Of a DNA stretch of 64,000 bases, positions 35,501-45,610 are shown piece after piece. The stretch is from Amorphophallus konjac. Taxonomy: Eukaryota; Streptophyta; Magnoliopsida; Alismatales; Araceae. The stretch covers positions 222,937,643 to 223,001,642 of the forward strand of contig CM040128.1 of the NCBI GenBank assembly GCA_022559845.1, given 5' to 3'. The stretch's first letter is position 1. Every line of letters starts with the position of its first letter. The notes beneath the pieces were generated by a model. It was not told the DNA's origin. It was given only the letters and a program-made list of their open reading frames with translations, and did no database searches. Made by a program: the position numbers and the translations under genes.

Positions 35501-36928
35501 CCTCATCAACTTATAGGCTCGGATGGTCGAGATAAGTGGCACAGATCTATGGTGCCTAACCCCTATAAAGGAAAGTCCAGGGTGTCTAGAAAAAGACACA
35601 GAGCTAGAACTATAATGAACATTGGCCTCATGCTTAGCCAACCAATCCACTCCTAGAATTACATCATAATCTTTCATATCCATGCATACTAAATCAGCCG
35701 GCAAATTCTGTTCATTAACCATAATCTTGCTAGAAGGATAAAAATATTTAATCACTGATCTAGAACCAATAGGAGTTGATATCTCTAAGGGGGAATTCAT
35801 CAAAATCGGCTTCACAGCTAATGTCTTAGCAAAACTCCGAGAAACAAATGAATGAGTAGCACCGGTATCGAAAAGAACAAAAGCTGGCTTTCCATGAACA
35901 ATGAGAGTACCTTCCACAAGTCCACCCTCCTCGGTGGTGCCTGCATCCTCCTCTTGTAGGGCCTGGAGCTTGCCCTGCTGCTTCTTGCCGCCTTGAGGTT
36001 TAGTCGGGGTAGCTTGCTCGGATAAGAGAGGACATTCTGGAATGCGGTGATCCCTACTCCCGCAACACAAACAGACGCCCAACTTGCGCCAGCACACTTC
36101 CATCTTGTGACCGGGACGGTCACAATACTTGCATACGCCCTTAAATGGAACAATCGGGCCAAGCTTCTTCTCTTCATTCTTTGGCATTTTCGCCTTCCAT
36201 GAACCAGACCCGCCATTGGGCCTCTTCTTGTTATTCCCGAGTTTAGCACTCCCGGAACCAGTAGGTTGCACTTTTTTAACATTCTTCCAATGGATTTTCT
36301 CCGTCATTTCCAAGGTATCTTCTAAAACTTGGGCTTTTCTTACCATCTCTGCATATGTTTGAATATTCATTGGCGCCAACTGGTTAATATAATGCAACTT
36401 CAGCCCATTTAGAAAACGTTTCGCCTTCATCTTCTCTGTAGAAATCAAATGTGTAGCATAACTAGAGAGTCTAGAAAATTGAGCTTCATATTCCGCCACA
36501 GATAAACTCCGCTGCTTCAGAGTAGCAAACTCAGCGGCTTTCTTCTCTTGGATTCTGTCGCAAAAGTACTTGCTATTGAAGAATTCTTCAAATTCCTTCC
36601 ACGAAATTTGTCTATCACCGAGGGTCGCCTTTACTGACTCCCACCAAGTCCTAGCATCCCGTTCCAACGTGAAGGTTGTTAAAAGCACACGCTCCTGGTC
36701 GCTGCATTGCATAACTTCAAAAATTCTCTCCATCTCCTTAAGCCAGTGTTCAGCTTCATCGGGATCAGTTGAACCTCCAAAATGTGGGGGATTCATCCCA
36801 CGAAAATTCCGATGTAGATCGCCAGCACCATGATTTGCCGGTCCACCTTGGGCCACTTGTTGTAAAGCCCGCGTAAGTCCTTGGACCGTCCGCTGCATGT
36901 CCCGCCACTGCGCACGCTTAGCTGCCAT
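32552..36928 (-). pseudogene. G2 gag-pol, single frame with six stops
   Basis: ATG at 36928-36926 (MAAKRAQW) is preferred over 36943 because it matches the G1 start. Order: gag (WLKEMERIFEVM, NSKYFCDRIQEKKAAEF), two CCHC knuckles (CKYCDRPGHKMEVC, CLCCGSRDHRIPEC), protease ([12 protein letters not shown]), RT (LCIDYRQLN, catalytic FIDDILIY), RNase H ([12 protein letters not shown]), integrase ([13 protein letters not shown]...[32 protein letters not shown]) and a chromodomain-like tail (VKVQWSRRGTEEATWE) ending YPDLF at 32552. The whole gene is in one frame. Stops lie at 35420-35422, 35036-35038, 35009-35011, 34388-34390, 33371-33373 and 32921-32923. Apart from these stops the catalytic motifs look intact. 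Confidence 0.93.
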
Positions 36929-37122
36929 CGGAACGTCCTGCACAAAAATAAATTATCTTAAGTTCATTTATGAGAAAGAGTTTAGAGTTGATTATTAACT
37001 CAACCCAAGTCTCAACCCAAATTCTCACTAGGTTTGGTCCTTTGACACATAACAAGGGTATAGGTTCTGCGACAACACTTAGAATCCTAGAACCTAAATA
37101 ACCTAGGAATATTAGAAACCTA

Positions 37123-37135
37123 GGCTCTGATACCA
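37123..37135 (-). promoter_or_regulatory. G2 primer-binding site
   Basis: The minus strand reads TGGTATCAGAGCC, complementary to initiator tRNA-Met, six bases inside the 5' LTR end. Confidence 0.92.
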
Positions 37136-37141
37136 CCTAAC

Positions 37142-40100
37142 TGTCACGTCTCGATGCGGAATATCGGGACTGGCAGTAGAAATGAGTAATTATAATAATA
37201 ATATGTTTAGACATGATATGTTAAAGCTAAAAGATTGCACATCACCATAAATAGAAATTGCTCCATTCATTAAATAGCACATAACCAAACCATGTTCCAA
37301 ACTACAAAGATCTCACTTAACATAATCTTTGACAACATACACTCAACACTATTACATTGGCTAACTTCAAATTACAACTCTTCCAAAATACTCTTAAATA
37401 CAAATAGACTCCACAACTAGAACTAGTTTCACAGGCTTCTATCAGGTTCACTCCATGGTCATCACTCTTGCCCGTTCCCATTAGATTGTGAGTCTTCACC
37501 TGAGCTACCTGAAAAAGGGGGGAAAATTAGGTGAGCGAACGCTCAGTAGGTAATAACAGGCAAGTTTAAGTAATTAACCAATTGAATTGCATGTTTGAGC
37601 GCGTAAATAAAGAACGAAAGGAAATAACTATGCAACAAAATAATGAAAAGAAAGCAAGAACATGATATAACAGAGAATTTGGCCAACAAGCAAGATCTAA
37701 CCAAGTCAAGAGAATTCAAGTAAGAGATTGTTGTCTTAGACATCACACTAGTCATGCACTCGGTGCAATGCCTAACCATGTCATTCAAACTCCCTGGGGC
37801 ACAAGTACTTTTCGGGCGCTCCTCCCAAGACCAGACCGGGCCCTTATGATGCGTTGGCATTTATTTGTTGGATCCAAGATCTCAAGTTATGTCTAGACAT
37901 TAATCAAGTTAAATGGCCAATACTCCAAGATATGGAACTTACCAAAGTTTCAAGGGTAAGTTGAAGTAGACATCATGTCTGGAAGGTTCAAGTTATCAAG
38001 AACCAATCAGGTCCTTGGATTCAACACGAAAAAATCACGGAAATCACTTCTGGATGATAAGCAGTCATAACAGGGCCGCTCAAGCAATGCACGGTCTAAC
38101 TGGACCGTTCAGGATAGAGATGGCTTAGGACTAGCCATACTGAAGTCAAGGATACACGGTCCATGTAGGGCCGCTCGAGTAATTGAACGGTTGAAAATGT
38201 GCCGCTCAAGACTAGTAGAGCTGGAAGTCCAAGAATAAGATAAACGGTCCATATAGGGCCGTCCAACAGACAGACGGTGCAATAAGATCCGCGCTATAAC
38301 ATGGGCGGTTCCAGTAGGTCTGTTCCACTTAAACAACTAGAAGTCTACCCAAACGGGCTCCGGGCTGCCATAAGTGGGGCAGAACTGAACCAGGGTCTAG
38401 CCCACTCTCCACTGGTCAACCTAGGGCTTATTGGGTCGATCCAAACACAAATTGGTCGAAGATAGATCAAGGTTAAACGACCAATGTAAGTGGCACTTGG
38501 CCAGGGATGTACGGTTCGTTATGGGCCGCCCAATAAGATGAACGGTCCCTTTCGGGCCGCGCAATTCTCAAAGGGTCAAAGTCGAGCCGTGACTTACAAT
38601 ACGATAGTTCAATCGATTCGATCACGTACACAGGTTCATGTCTTGATGGTACAACCTATCCGACGTCCTAGTGGGAATCCCAGGCTCGCGGGGGCTTACG
38701 GAGGTCCCGTAATGAAGGTCCTAGTTCGACAGAAGGAATATCCGGCGGAGAATCCAAAACATTACAAGGAAATAGGGTTAACAAAACATCGGAAACCAGT
38801 GAGACGGTCAGTCAATCCTACTGGAGTAGAACGACTGTCATACAACCCTAATAAAATTTTCAATTTAATAATGAATCACGATTAATATTAACATTGAAAA
38901 AGATGATCCAAGGTCAAGATGAATAAATCAGCAAGATTTATAATCATTACTGTTATAATTTTCTAGAGTTTTTATACATGTTGCTAACTTACATTTAACC
39001 ATTAATCTACCATCATAAATCATGCGAAAAAGATAACTTAATAAATTTTGTAAAGATGGATGGTCCAGTTTGGACCTTTCATCCTCCTCGGTGGTCGCGT
39101 GACAGGCCGTTTATTCCCCTCAAGTCAGAAGACCTTCTGGAGATGAGCGGTCTATAATGAGCCGCTGGAGAAGACGAACGGTCAATAACTGGCCGCCTGA
39201 CAGAAGGGCGGTCTAGGTGAAGCCGCTCTTCCCAAAAACATAACACGAACCAGAGAACATAAACGGTCAGTAACATGCCGCCTAACTAGGTTGGGCGGTC
39301 TATCGCGAGACCGTAGAAGTCAAAAACGCTCAAGTCCCCCTTTCGCCCTGCCCGCCTTTGGCGAGTTGGCTAGGGTTACAAAGAATTGCTAAATACGCAT
39401 AGCACAGAGCATAATAATTAGGGCTTTTGGATTCAAAAGAAAGAGCACGAAAAGTTTTACAATAAAGCATGCTCAATTTAATCTTTAGTGCCTGCAATCC
39501 CTACTTAAACGAGATGGAACAAGTATAACCCTAGATATGACATGCTTCTACTAAACCCTAAAATTCTCGCATGATACTAAGTAACTTTTAGGGCTTTTGC
39601 ATTCAATAGAAAGGGCACTCGATGCTGGTTCTAATCATATATAATACTTAAGGTTTGGCTTGCTATAACCTACCTTAAACGGAGGAAGAAGGAAGAAGAG
39701 GGATGACGACACGCTAAGAACACCTCGCCGGTGATCGCCGGAATCCGCCCTCGTCCACGATCCTCGTCGGCCGCCACAGCACCCAAATGAAAATAGGGTT
39801 CATGAGAGTCATTTTTATAGGTCACACAAGGTCTAGAGTCTTCTATTCGAGGAGAAAGAGTCCAATAAAGTTGGATGTGCGCGAACCGCGCGGATAGGGT
39901 TAGCCGCCGCCTTCTTAACCAAAATTTGCTTTCTAGGGTTAGGGTTTCGGGGAGAACTAAGAGGGGAAACGATCTTATTATCCTAACCTTCCATTTGGAT
40001 CCGGTCTCAGCCTAAATGATCGGGTATTGGGCTCAAATTTCACATTTTAAGGTCCAATTAGATTAAGTGTGGATTTGGGCCTTAATCAGTTGATTTGGCC

Positions 40101-40293
40101 TAATTACAGATTTTATTTGGGTCGGTCACAGAAGATACTATTATTAAACATTTTATCCTCTACAAGATTCTAAATTTTCCAGATTTTTACGAAATAGTCA
40201 AAATTTAACTTATTCTATTTATTAAGGATTTTCTAATTAATTTCTTATAAATTTTCTAGAAATTTTTATTTGTTAATAAATCGGGATATTACA
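37142..40293 (-). repeat. G2 5' LTR (3,152 bp)
   Basis: This is the partner of 29320-32477, with minus-strand ends TGTAATATCCCG and GAGACGTGACA. Differences from the 3' copy are scattered and mostly transitions by eye, with few indels. The mini-hairpin array is retained at about 38060-38345, 38510-38590 and 39060-39310. Confidence 0.95.
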
Positions 40294-40298
40294 TATTC

Positions 40299-40909
40299 GC
40301 AACCATTTCACTTTGGTAGCCCACCCGCAGGCTAACGGGCTGGTCAAAAATGCCAACAAAACTATACTAAAAGGCATTAAGGCCAGGCTTGATAAGGCTA
40401 AAGGTAACTGGGTCGAGGAATTGCCAAGCGTACTATGGTCGCACCGAACAACTCCAAGAACCACCACCAGTGAGACTCCTTTCCAGTTGGTGTACGGCAC
40501 GGACACCGTGATTCCTTTGGAATTCAGTGGCCCATCTCTCCGAGTCATAAACTTCTCATCAGAGGCAAATGAGCAGAAACTGTTAGAAAACCTCGATATG
40601 GCAAGTGAGATAAGAGAGATCGTGAGCATCCGAGCCATGGAATATCTGCAGCGCCTTACTCGATATTACAACGCCAATGTTCGGGATAGACTTTTCCATC
40701 CAGGAGACTTCATCCTGAGAAAAGCCGAAGCCTCTCGACCACTAGAGGCGGCGGGGAAGCTGGCCCCTAATTGGGAAGGCCCCTACTGAGTGGTCGAGAT
40801 GCTCGGGAGGGGGAATATCGATTGTCTACCATGGAAGGAACGGCTACCCCCTGAACATGGAATGCAACAACATTACGAAAGTTCTATTTTTGAGCTTTTC
40901 ACAGACATG
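40299..40909 (+). pseudogene. Tat integrase C-terminal half
   Basis: The integrase resumes after G2 and its target duplication: VAHPQANGLVKNANKTILKG, WVEELPSVLWSHRTTPRT, ETPFQLVYGTDTVIP, then a GPY/F-like end (GDFILRKAE, KLAPNWEGPY) and a TGA at about 40788. The frame continues as VVEMLGRGNIDCLPW to about 40909. The catalytic glutamate expected in 'ANGQVE' is Lys (LVKN), so this integrase is inactive in addition to its stops. Confidence 0.88.
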
Positions 40910-42109
40910 TAAGCAACAAGTGGTGATAGTTTTTCTTTCATTAATGTCTCTTCATACATCAGATAGGCCACAGCCAATGCAGTGCGTATCAAAAAGTAAA
41001 AATACTACATCCACTAGTACTACAGCACGAGCTAATGATTCGACGCGGACATGGCTGGCAACCCCAGGTCGAGCCACTGACTCTACCCGATGTAGAAACT
41101 GGCTCGGATAACAGGGCAGCTGACCTCGTTCACTCGAGAAACTCAAAAGAGGTATCAGAGGAAGAAAAGGAAGGAAAAGAAGAAAAGGCCTCCTCTGCCA
41201 ACTCTTTGGAAGGAGGACGGAAGCCGAACAAAAAGCAAGCACCTCCAAGTGGTGCGAGCAAGGATAAAGGCATCCTCCAAAGAGTAAAAGAAGAAGGAAG
41301 AAGTTGGTTGAAGAGCAGAAGAGGGAGAAAGGGGGCGGCGGGGATGGAAGAGGAGGGAGAAGCGGGCCAAGGTGAGGAAGGAGCAGGGCGAGGCCGCCGT
41401 GCCGGACTCCATGCTTCCTTGAACCTCCCTCCACTTCTTCCTTCCTCATAAGATGGTGGCGGTGGTCCGGCGGTCAGGAACAGAGGCGTTGCTACGCACT
41501 GTCCCTTCTTGCACGTCGCCCGCCCATCACTATCCCTTCTTCCACACCGAAGTAGCATGAGCGCCTACGGCGGCCGCCAGGTTCATTGTCTTCCGAATCG
41601 CCTTCCATGTTTCGCTGATAACCCCCCAGCTTGGAGACAAGTAATTCGCAAGGAGGGAGAAAGAGGAAGAACTACAAAAATAAAGAAAAAAGCCTTAAGC
41701 GTTGAAGAGAGGAGGAGGAGGCACCCTTCGGGACCCTTCTTATAGGCCGGAGGAACGCTTGCCTAAACTACCCTCCCCTCGAAAAAATGCGAAGGGCGAC
41801 AACCCTTCCCCAAGGGGCAGTTGCTCTCCCTCTAATGACCTCTCCCCTAGGACGCGCGAAATAGCAAGTCCTTCAAGGCATGGAAAGTTAGAAAGGCGCC
41901 AGTACTGTGACAGTCGCCACACGCAAGATATCTGCAAACAAAGATCCCCACCCTTTTAGCAACTGCGGATATACAGTGGTCAACTCGCGCCAAAGGCGGT
42001 AAGAAAGAGTCAACTCTGTATTAAATGCTGCTTCCATTACATATCGCAAGGGCCAACCTTAAGAAAAATGGGGGGACAAAAGACTTGGTGTATCAAACTC
42101 GTTTTCCTT
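40910..42109. other. Tat spacer between pol and the antisense gene
   Basis: No domain is recognised on either strand. Open frames around 41035-41558 are purine/pyrimidine-skewed low-complexity (Glu/Lys/Gly-rich one way, Pro/Ser/Leu-rich the other) and I do not call them genes. Confidence 0.5.
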
Positions 42110-43881
42110 CTAGCCTATGGAACCAGGGGGACTCTGAGAAGCCCGCAGCCTTTCTTGAGGTTCGGCAACTAGAGGATCCTTAGCGCCAGGAGATTTTCCC
42201 CCAGTATCCTCGATGACGGACAATCCAAACACTGACCCCACTTGTGTGGGAACTGCCTTGACCGCGTGCCCTCTAGAGGTAACCAGGGTTGGCGATCCCT
42301 CTGTTGAGCTGTAGGCATCCCCATTGTCTCCTTCGCTCGACGTCGAAGAGGAAGAATCTGTAGTATCCGCGTCCGAGTTGTAGCATTGCCTGGAAGGAAA
42401 GACAAGCTCATCGGACACCTGCTGTTGGGCCTCAACGACCGGTCAATGGTAACCTTGGGCAAATCCCTTCCACAACCCCCGACGGTATCCTGGCTCATAA
42501 TACGAGAAGGTGGCCTTCTCGAGAGCTGTGTGATAGCCCTCCGAACCTTTGTATCATTTGATTGCCCCCGCCTCAGCTCGCTCAGCCTCCTTCTCAAGCT
42601 CGGCTATTCTCTGCTCGGCCTCGAGCAACTTCCTCACGGTCTCGGACAACTCCGCCTCAGCCTCAATCCGCGCGACCTCAACTTTCTCCTGCACTCGCTT
42701 GGCCCCCGGACCTGGTTGCTAAGCTCCTCCCGCTCGGTCCTCCACTACTCGGAGCGCTCGACCTGAGACTGACGCTCCACTTCTAGGAGCTCACCCTTTA
42801 GGTCAGCCATATAACGAGCCTGGGCCAGCTGATTAACCAATGTCCGAGCCTCCTCTTGGCTCGACCGGAGCTGGGCCCGAAACGAGTTGGACTCCCGTCG
42901 AGAGACTTCGAGCTCGGAAGTCAATTGATTGATTTTCCGATCAGACTCAGCACGAACCCGAGAAAGGGACCTCTCTTCACTGTCCCGCCGAGCAAAGAAA
43001 TTAGTTATCTCGGCCCCCAATTGGGTCATGATCAAACCACCCTCCATAACCCTCTCGAAGAGCAAAGAGGGGGGACCGCGCCTGATCTCTTCCCGATTCA
43101 ACGAAGGCACCAAGGATCGGCACCGTTGATATAGAGAAGTACGAACGATAGGCGCACCCACCGTGGGAGGAGGAATCCTCTCTGGAAGAGCCGGGACTGA
43201 GTCACCCCCCCAGCATCCTCACTTTCGGGATGACAGCGCTCGGCACGAACTAGGATGTTGCCTCGTCCTACGCCCCACCAACTTGGGGTGGACATCCGGA
43301 GGCCATCGCCTCAGTCTGCAGCCTGTCAAGTTCGGTAGCACCTCCCCCACCAGCGGCAGCCGTCTCTGGCTCAACGGGCAGGGGATCCTAGCAGCAGACT
43401 TCCTCATCTGGACACTCCTCGACCGAGCGGGCGTGACCCTCGACCGGGCGAGCGTGATCCCCGACCAGACGGGAGATTCTCACCTTCTTCAACCGCTTCT
43501 TCTCAGTGGTCCGGGCCTTCATCGAAGACAGGAGCAACCGCTCCCTTGGATCCTTGCGCTTGGCCCTGCGACGCTCAAGAACATCTCCCCGAGCAATCTG
43601 CTTGCGCCTGTCTCGCACGTAGGAAGGGTCCCCGGACACTTGGGGTTCACTTGAAGCAGGCGTCTCCTCCAGATCGATGATCTCCGGCTCCGACGGCTGT
43701 TCCCCCTCGTCATTCATCCGCCTAGAATTTGAGTAGTGGAAGTTAGAAACATCAGAAGAAAGCCTACATGCCTGGCTCGGAAGTAGCAACGTGAAACCTT
43801 AAGGTTCTCACCTTGAGATGACAACGCACGGGAGAGATAATCCTCGATATTGATCGCAGTCATCAACTCGGTGGTCGTCCG
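42110..43881 (-). pseudogene. antisense gene of the Tat element (C-terminal part)
   Basis: Against the direction of gag-pol, a broken reading runs from the Copia3 junction leftwards. It has MTAINIEDYLSRALSS (43830-43876); an acidic/basic disordered stretch (NDEGEQPSEPEIIDLEETP, then RRKQIARGDVLERRRAKRK, 43388-43720); a coiled coil rich in Glu, Arg and Gln (FFARRDSEERSLSRVRAES onward, 42745-43161); a block YKGSEGYHTALEKATFSYYE with YRRGLWKGFAQGY (about 42450-42550); and an acidic Ser-rich tail ending at 42110. Coiled coil plus a 'S-E-x-Y...A...Y..G' block resembles the C-terminal half of plant 'putative gypsy-type transposon' proteins (PF04195 architecture). The N-terminal domain would be beyond Copia3. 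Several stops interrupt it. Its function is unknown. Confidence 0.65.
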
Positions 43882-44473
43882 TGTTGAGTAGTGGACAACG
43901 GATCTAGAGGGGAGGGGTGAATAGATCTGCCCCTCTTTTTGCAATGCAACCCTCTATATAGCTAGATAAAATAAATTGCAGCAGAATATAACTAGCTTAT
44001 CGAAGAACACTATGATTCGCTTGATAAGACGAGAAAGTAATATATTGATTCGAACCTAAGCATGCATCTAGAATGAAACAATCACACAAGTAAACCACAA
44101 CACACAAGATTTTAAGGTGGTTCGGACTGAATCCCCAGTCCTACGTCCACCCCTCACCAAATCCGATGAGGCTCCACTAGTGCCACGCACTGAACCTCAA
44201 ATCAGAAAGATCACTGATTGCCTTCCTACTAACCACCGGTAGGGACGTCAACACCGCAGATCGGACAACTTCCGATTGCCTTCCTACTAACCACCGGTAG
44301 GGACGGTCTTCAGTTTCAATCGTTTGTATGAAATGAAAAAGAACAAATATGAAAACACTCAATCATCAAACAAGATATAGAATATGCTCAAGAAGAAAAA
44401 TCTTGTCTGATATTGTTGAAGCTTGAATCTGATTCTTCAATGGTAACTCCTTCCTTGTGACATGGTCTTCCTT

Positions 44474-44608
44474 GGATCACCTTGAGTTGATGAAGAAGAT
44501 GAAGGATGCAGATTTGATCTCTCTTGAGAATCAGCTTCTATGGATCACCTTGAGATGAGGAAGAAGATGAAGGATGCAGATTTGATCTCCCTTGAGAATC
44601 TTGGCTTG
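44474..44608. repeat. 68-bp tandem repeat in Copia3 LTR
   Basis: Two copies (44474-44541, 44542-44608) share GGATCACCTTGAG, GAAGAAGATGAAGGATGCAG and TTTGATCTC, with a few differences. Confidence 0.85.
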
Positions 44609-44924
44609 GGCTTGATCTCCTCTTAAATTAGCTTGAATCACTTGAGGATTTGATGAAGACCTTTTTCCCGGAGTACTGTTCACGGCTACAATACTCGAAC
44701 TCCTCTCCCTTGAACACACCCTTACAGCCTCCCTTGAATCCCCTTGAAGCATTAGGGTTTCTAACCCTCTTTGTGTTAGTTTTATAGACTTTGAATGGTC
44801 CATAGACATCCCCAGACCAGATCCACAAATCATGGGAGATTAGGTGAGTTTTGATTTAAAAAATCCAAGGAAAGGGGATGGCCTCGAGGTGTAAATCGAA
44901 GTCAAACATGGCTGCATCAGGGCT

Positions 44925-45110
44925 GGCGGCCGATCGGAGGTAGGTGGCGGTCAACTACTATTGAGACAATCTGTAGCTTGTTCGTTTCTGGAATTTTCGA
45001 TCGAACGCCTTGGGCTGGCGGTCGACCGCCACTGAGAATCCGTCAGCCAGTGAGCTGCTGGCAGGGGAGGTCGACCGCCCCTGTGCTGGCGGTCGACCGC
45101 CAGCTGGGCA
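44925..45110. repeat. GGCGGTCGACCGCC palindromes in Copia3 LTR
   Basis: Full or partial copies of a 14-bp palindrome centred on GTCGAC: near 44928 (GGCGGCCGATCGG), 44947 (GGCGGTCAAC), 45016-45029, 45070-45080 (AGGTCGACCGCC) and 45084-45097. This is the family-specific version of the words in Copia1 and Copia2. Confidence 0.85.
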
Positions 45111-45257
45111 GACCATGGTTTATGCCAGGTCAGTCCGTTAACCTCTTTAGCTCCGTCACTTGAGTCCTTTAGCAGCCATTTCTCATCTGTGGCATCAACC
45201 TTGACAGTCTTGAATATTTCTATTGATTATATCGCTCTCTATAATCAAAATTTTATT

Positions 45258-45365
45258 CCGGGGGCTCTGCCCCCGGAAACCCCCGCAAGGGGCACTGCCC
45301 CCTTGACCCCTACGACCTGACCGGGCAGGTCGATCCCCGCGACCTGACCGCGCAAGTCGATCCGC
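45258..45365. repeat. GC-rich stem-loops in Copia3 LTR
   Basis: CCGGGGGCTCTGCCCCCGG (45258-45276) and AAGGGGCACTGCCCCCTT (45287-45304) are near-perfect hairpins with 3-base loops. Two related GACCTGACCG-CAGGTCGATC type inverted repeats follow (about 45313-45365). They stand out sharply from the AT-rich surroundings. Confidence 0.85.
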
Positions 45366-45610
45366 GTACGAGGGCGCAACATTGAGCTTTCACATTTGCC
45401 ATCTCCACTTCATTCCTTGGCAATTCATTGGCATATCTGTCATGAACAAAACATCACGTATGTCAGACATATGAGAGTTAAAACAATAATGACTTATAGT
45501 GTTTAGCCATTATCAAAACCAAGAATGTCCAATAGCTCAAATGACCACAAGATGATGTCGAATGACTCAAATGACCACAGTATGACTGAATTAACCACAG
45601 GGGCACAACA

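Larger units (their letters stand above)
29320..40293 (-). mobile_element. G2: complete Tekay/Del-type Ty3/gypsy element
   Basis: The whole element is 10,974 bp with two LTRs, primer site, gag-pol and polypurine tract. It is flanked by a perfect 5-bp target duplication TATTC (29315-29319 and 40294-40298), and Tat integrase continues across it. It is the second Tekay-type copy in the window. G1 and G2 proteins align throughout but their LTR interiors do not, so they are different families of one lineage. Confidence 0.96.
23689..43881 (+). mobile_element. Tat-type Ty3/gypsy element, carrying G2 and cut by Copia3
   Basis: Its order is LTR, gag, protease, RT, RNase H, a second (archaeal-type) RNase H and integrase on the plus strand, then an antisense gene. 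The second RNase H and the antisense 3' gene are marks of the Tat/Ogre/Grande/Retand group. It inserted into the G1 5' LTR (AATAC at 23684-23688 is the left target-site copy). G2 splits the integrase at 29320 and Copia3 splits the antisense gene at 43882. The 3' LTR is beyond the window. Confidence 0.85.
43882..45610 (-). repeat. Copia3 3' LTR (1,729 bp)
   Basis: On the minus strand it starts TGTTGTGCCCCTGTGG directly after a polypurine tract and ends CTACTCAACA. A TATAAAA lies at 44786-44780 (minus), about 0.9 kb from the end. The conserved copia block TTTTAAGGTGGTTCGG is at 44110-44125. Two internal tandem repeats are seen: about 58 bp (GATTGCCTTCC at 44216 and 44274) and about 68 bp (GGATCACCTTGAG at 44474 and 44542). 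Confidence 0.9.

Noticed and set aside
41035..41558. 138- to 165-codon open frames in the Tat spacer
   Set aside because: Low complexity and strand-skewed; no similarity to known Tat proteins that I can recognise.
43722..43811. possible 90-bp GT-AG intron in the Tat antisense gene
   Set aside because: The splice-like ends are good, but joining them puts a TGA directly after the junction, so the phase does not fit without an indel.
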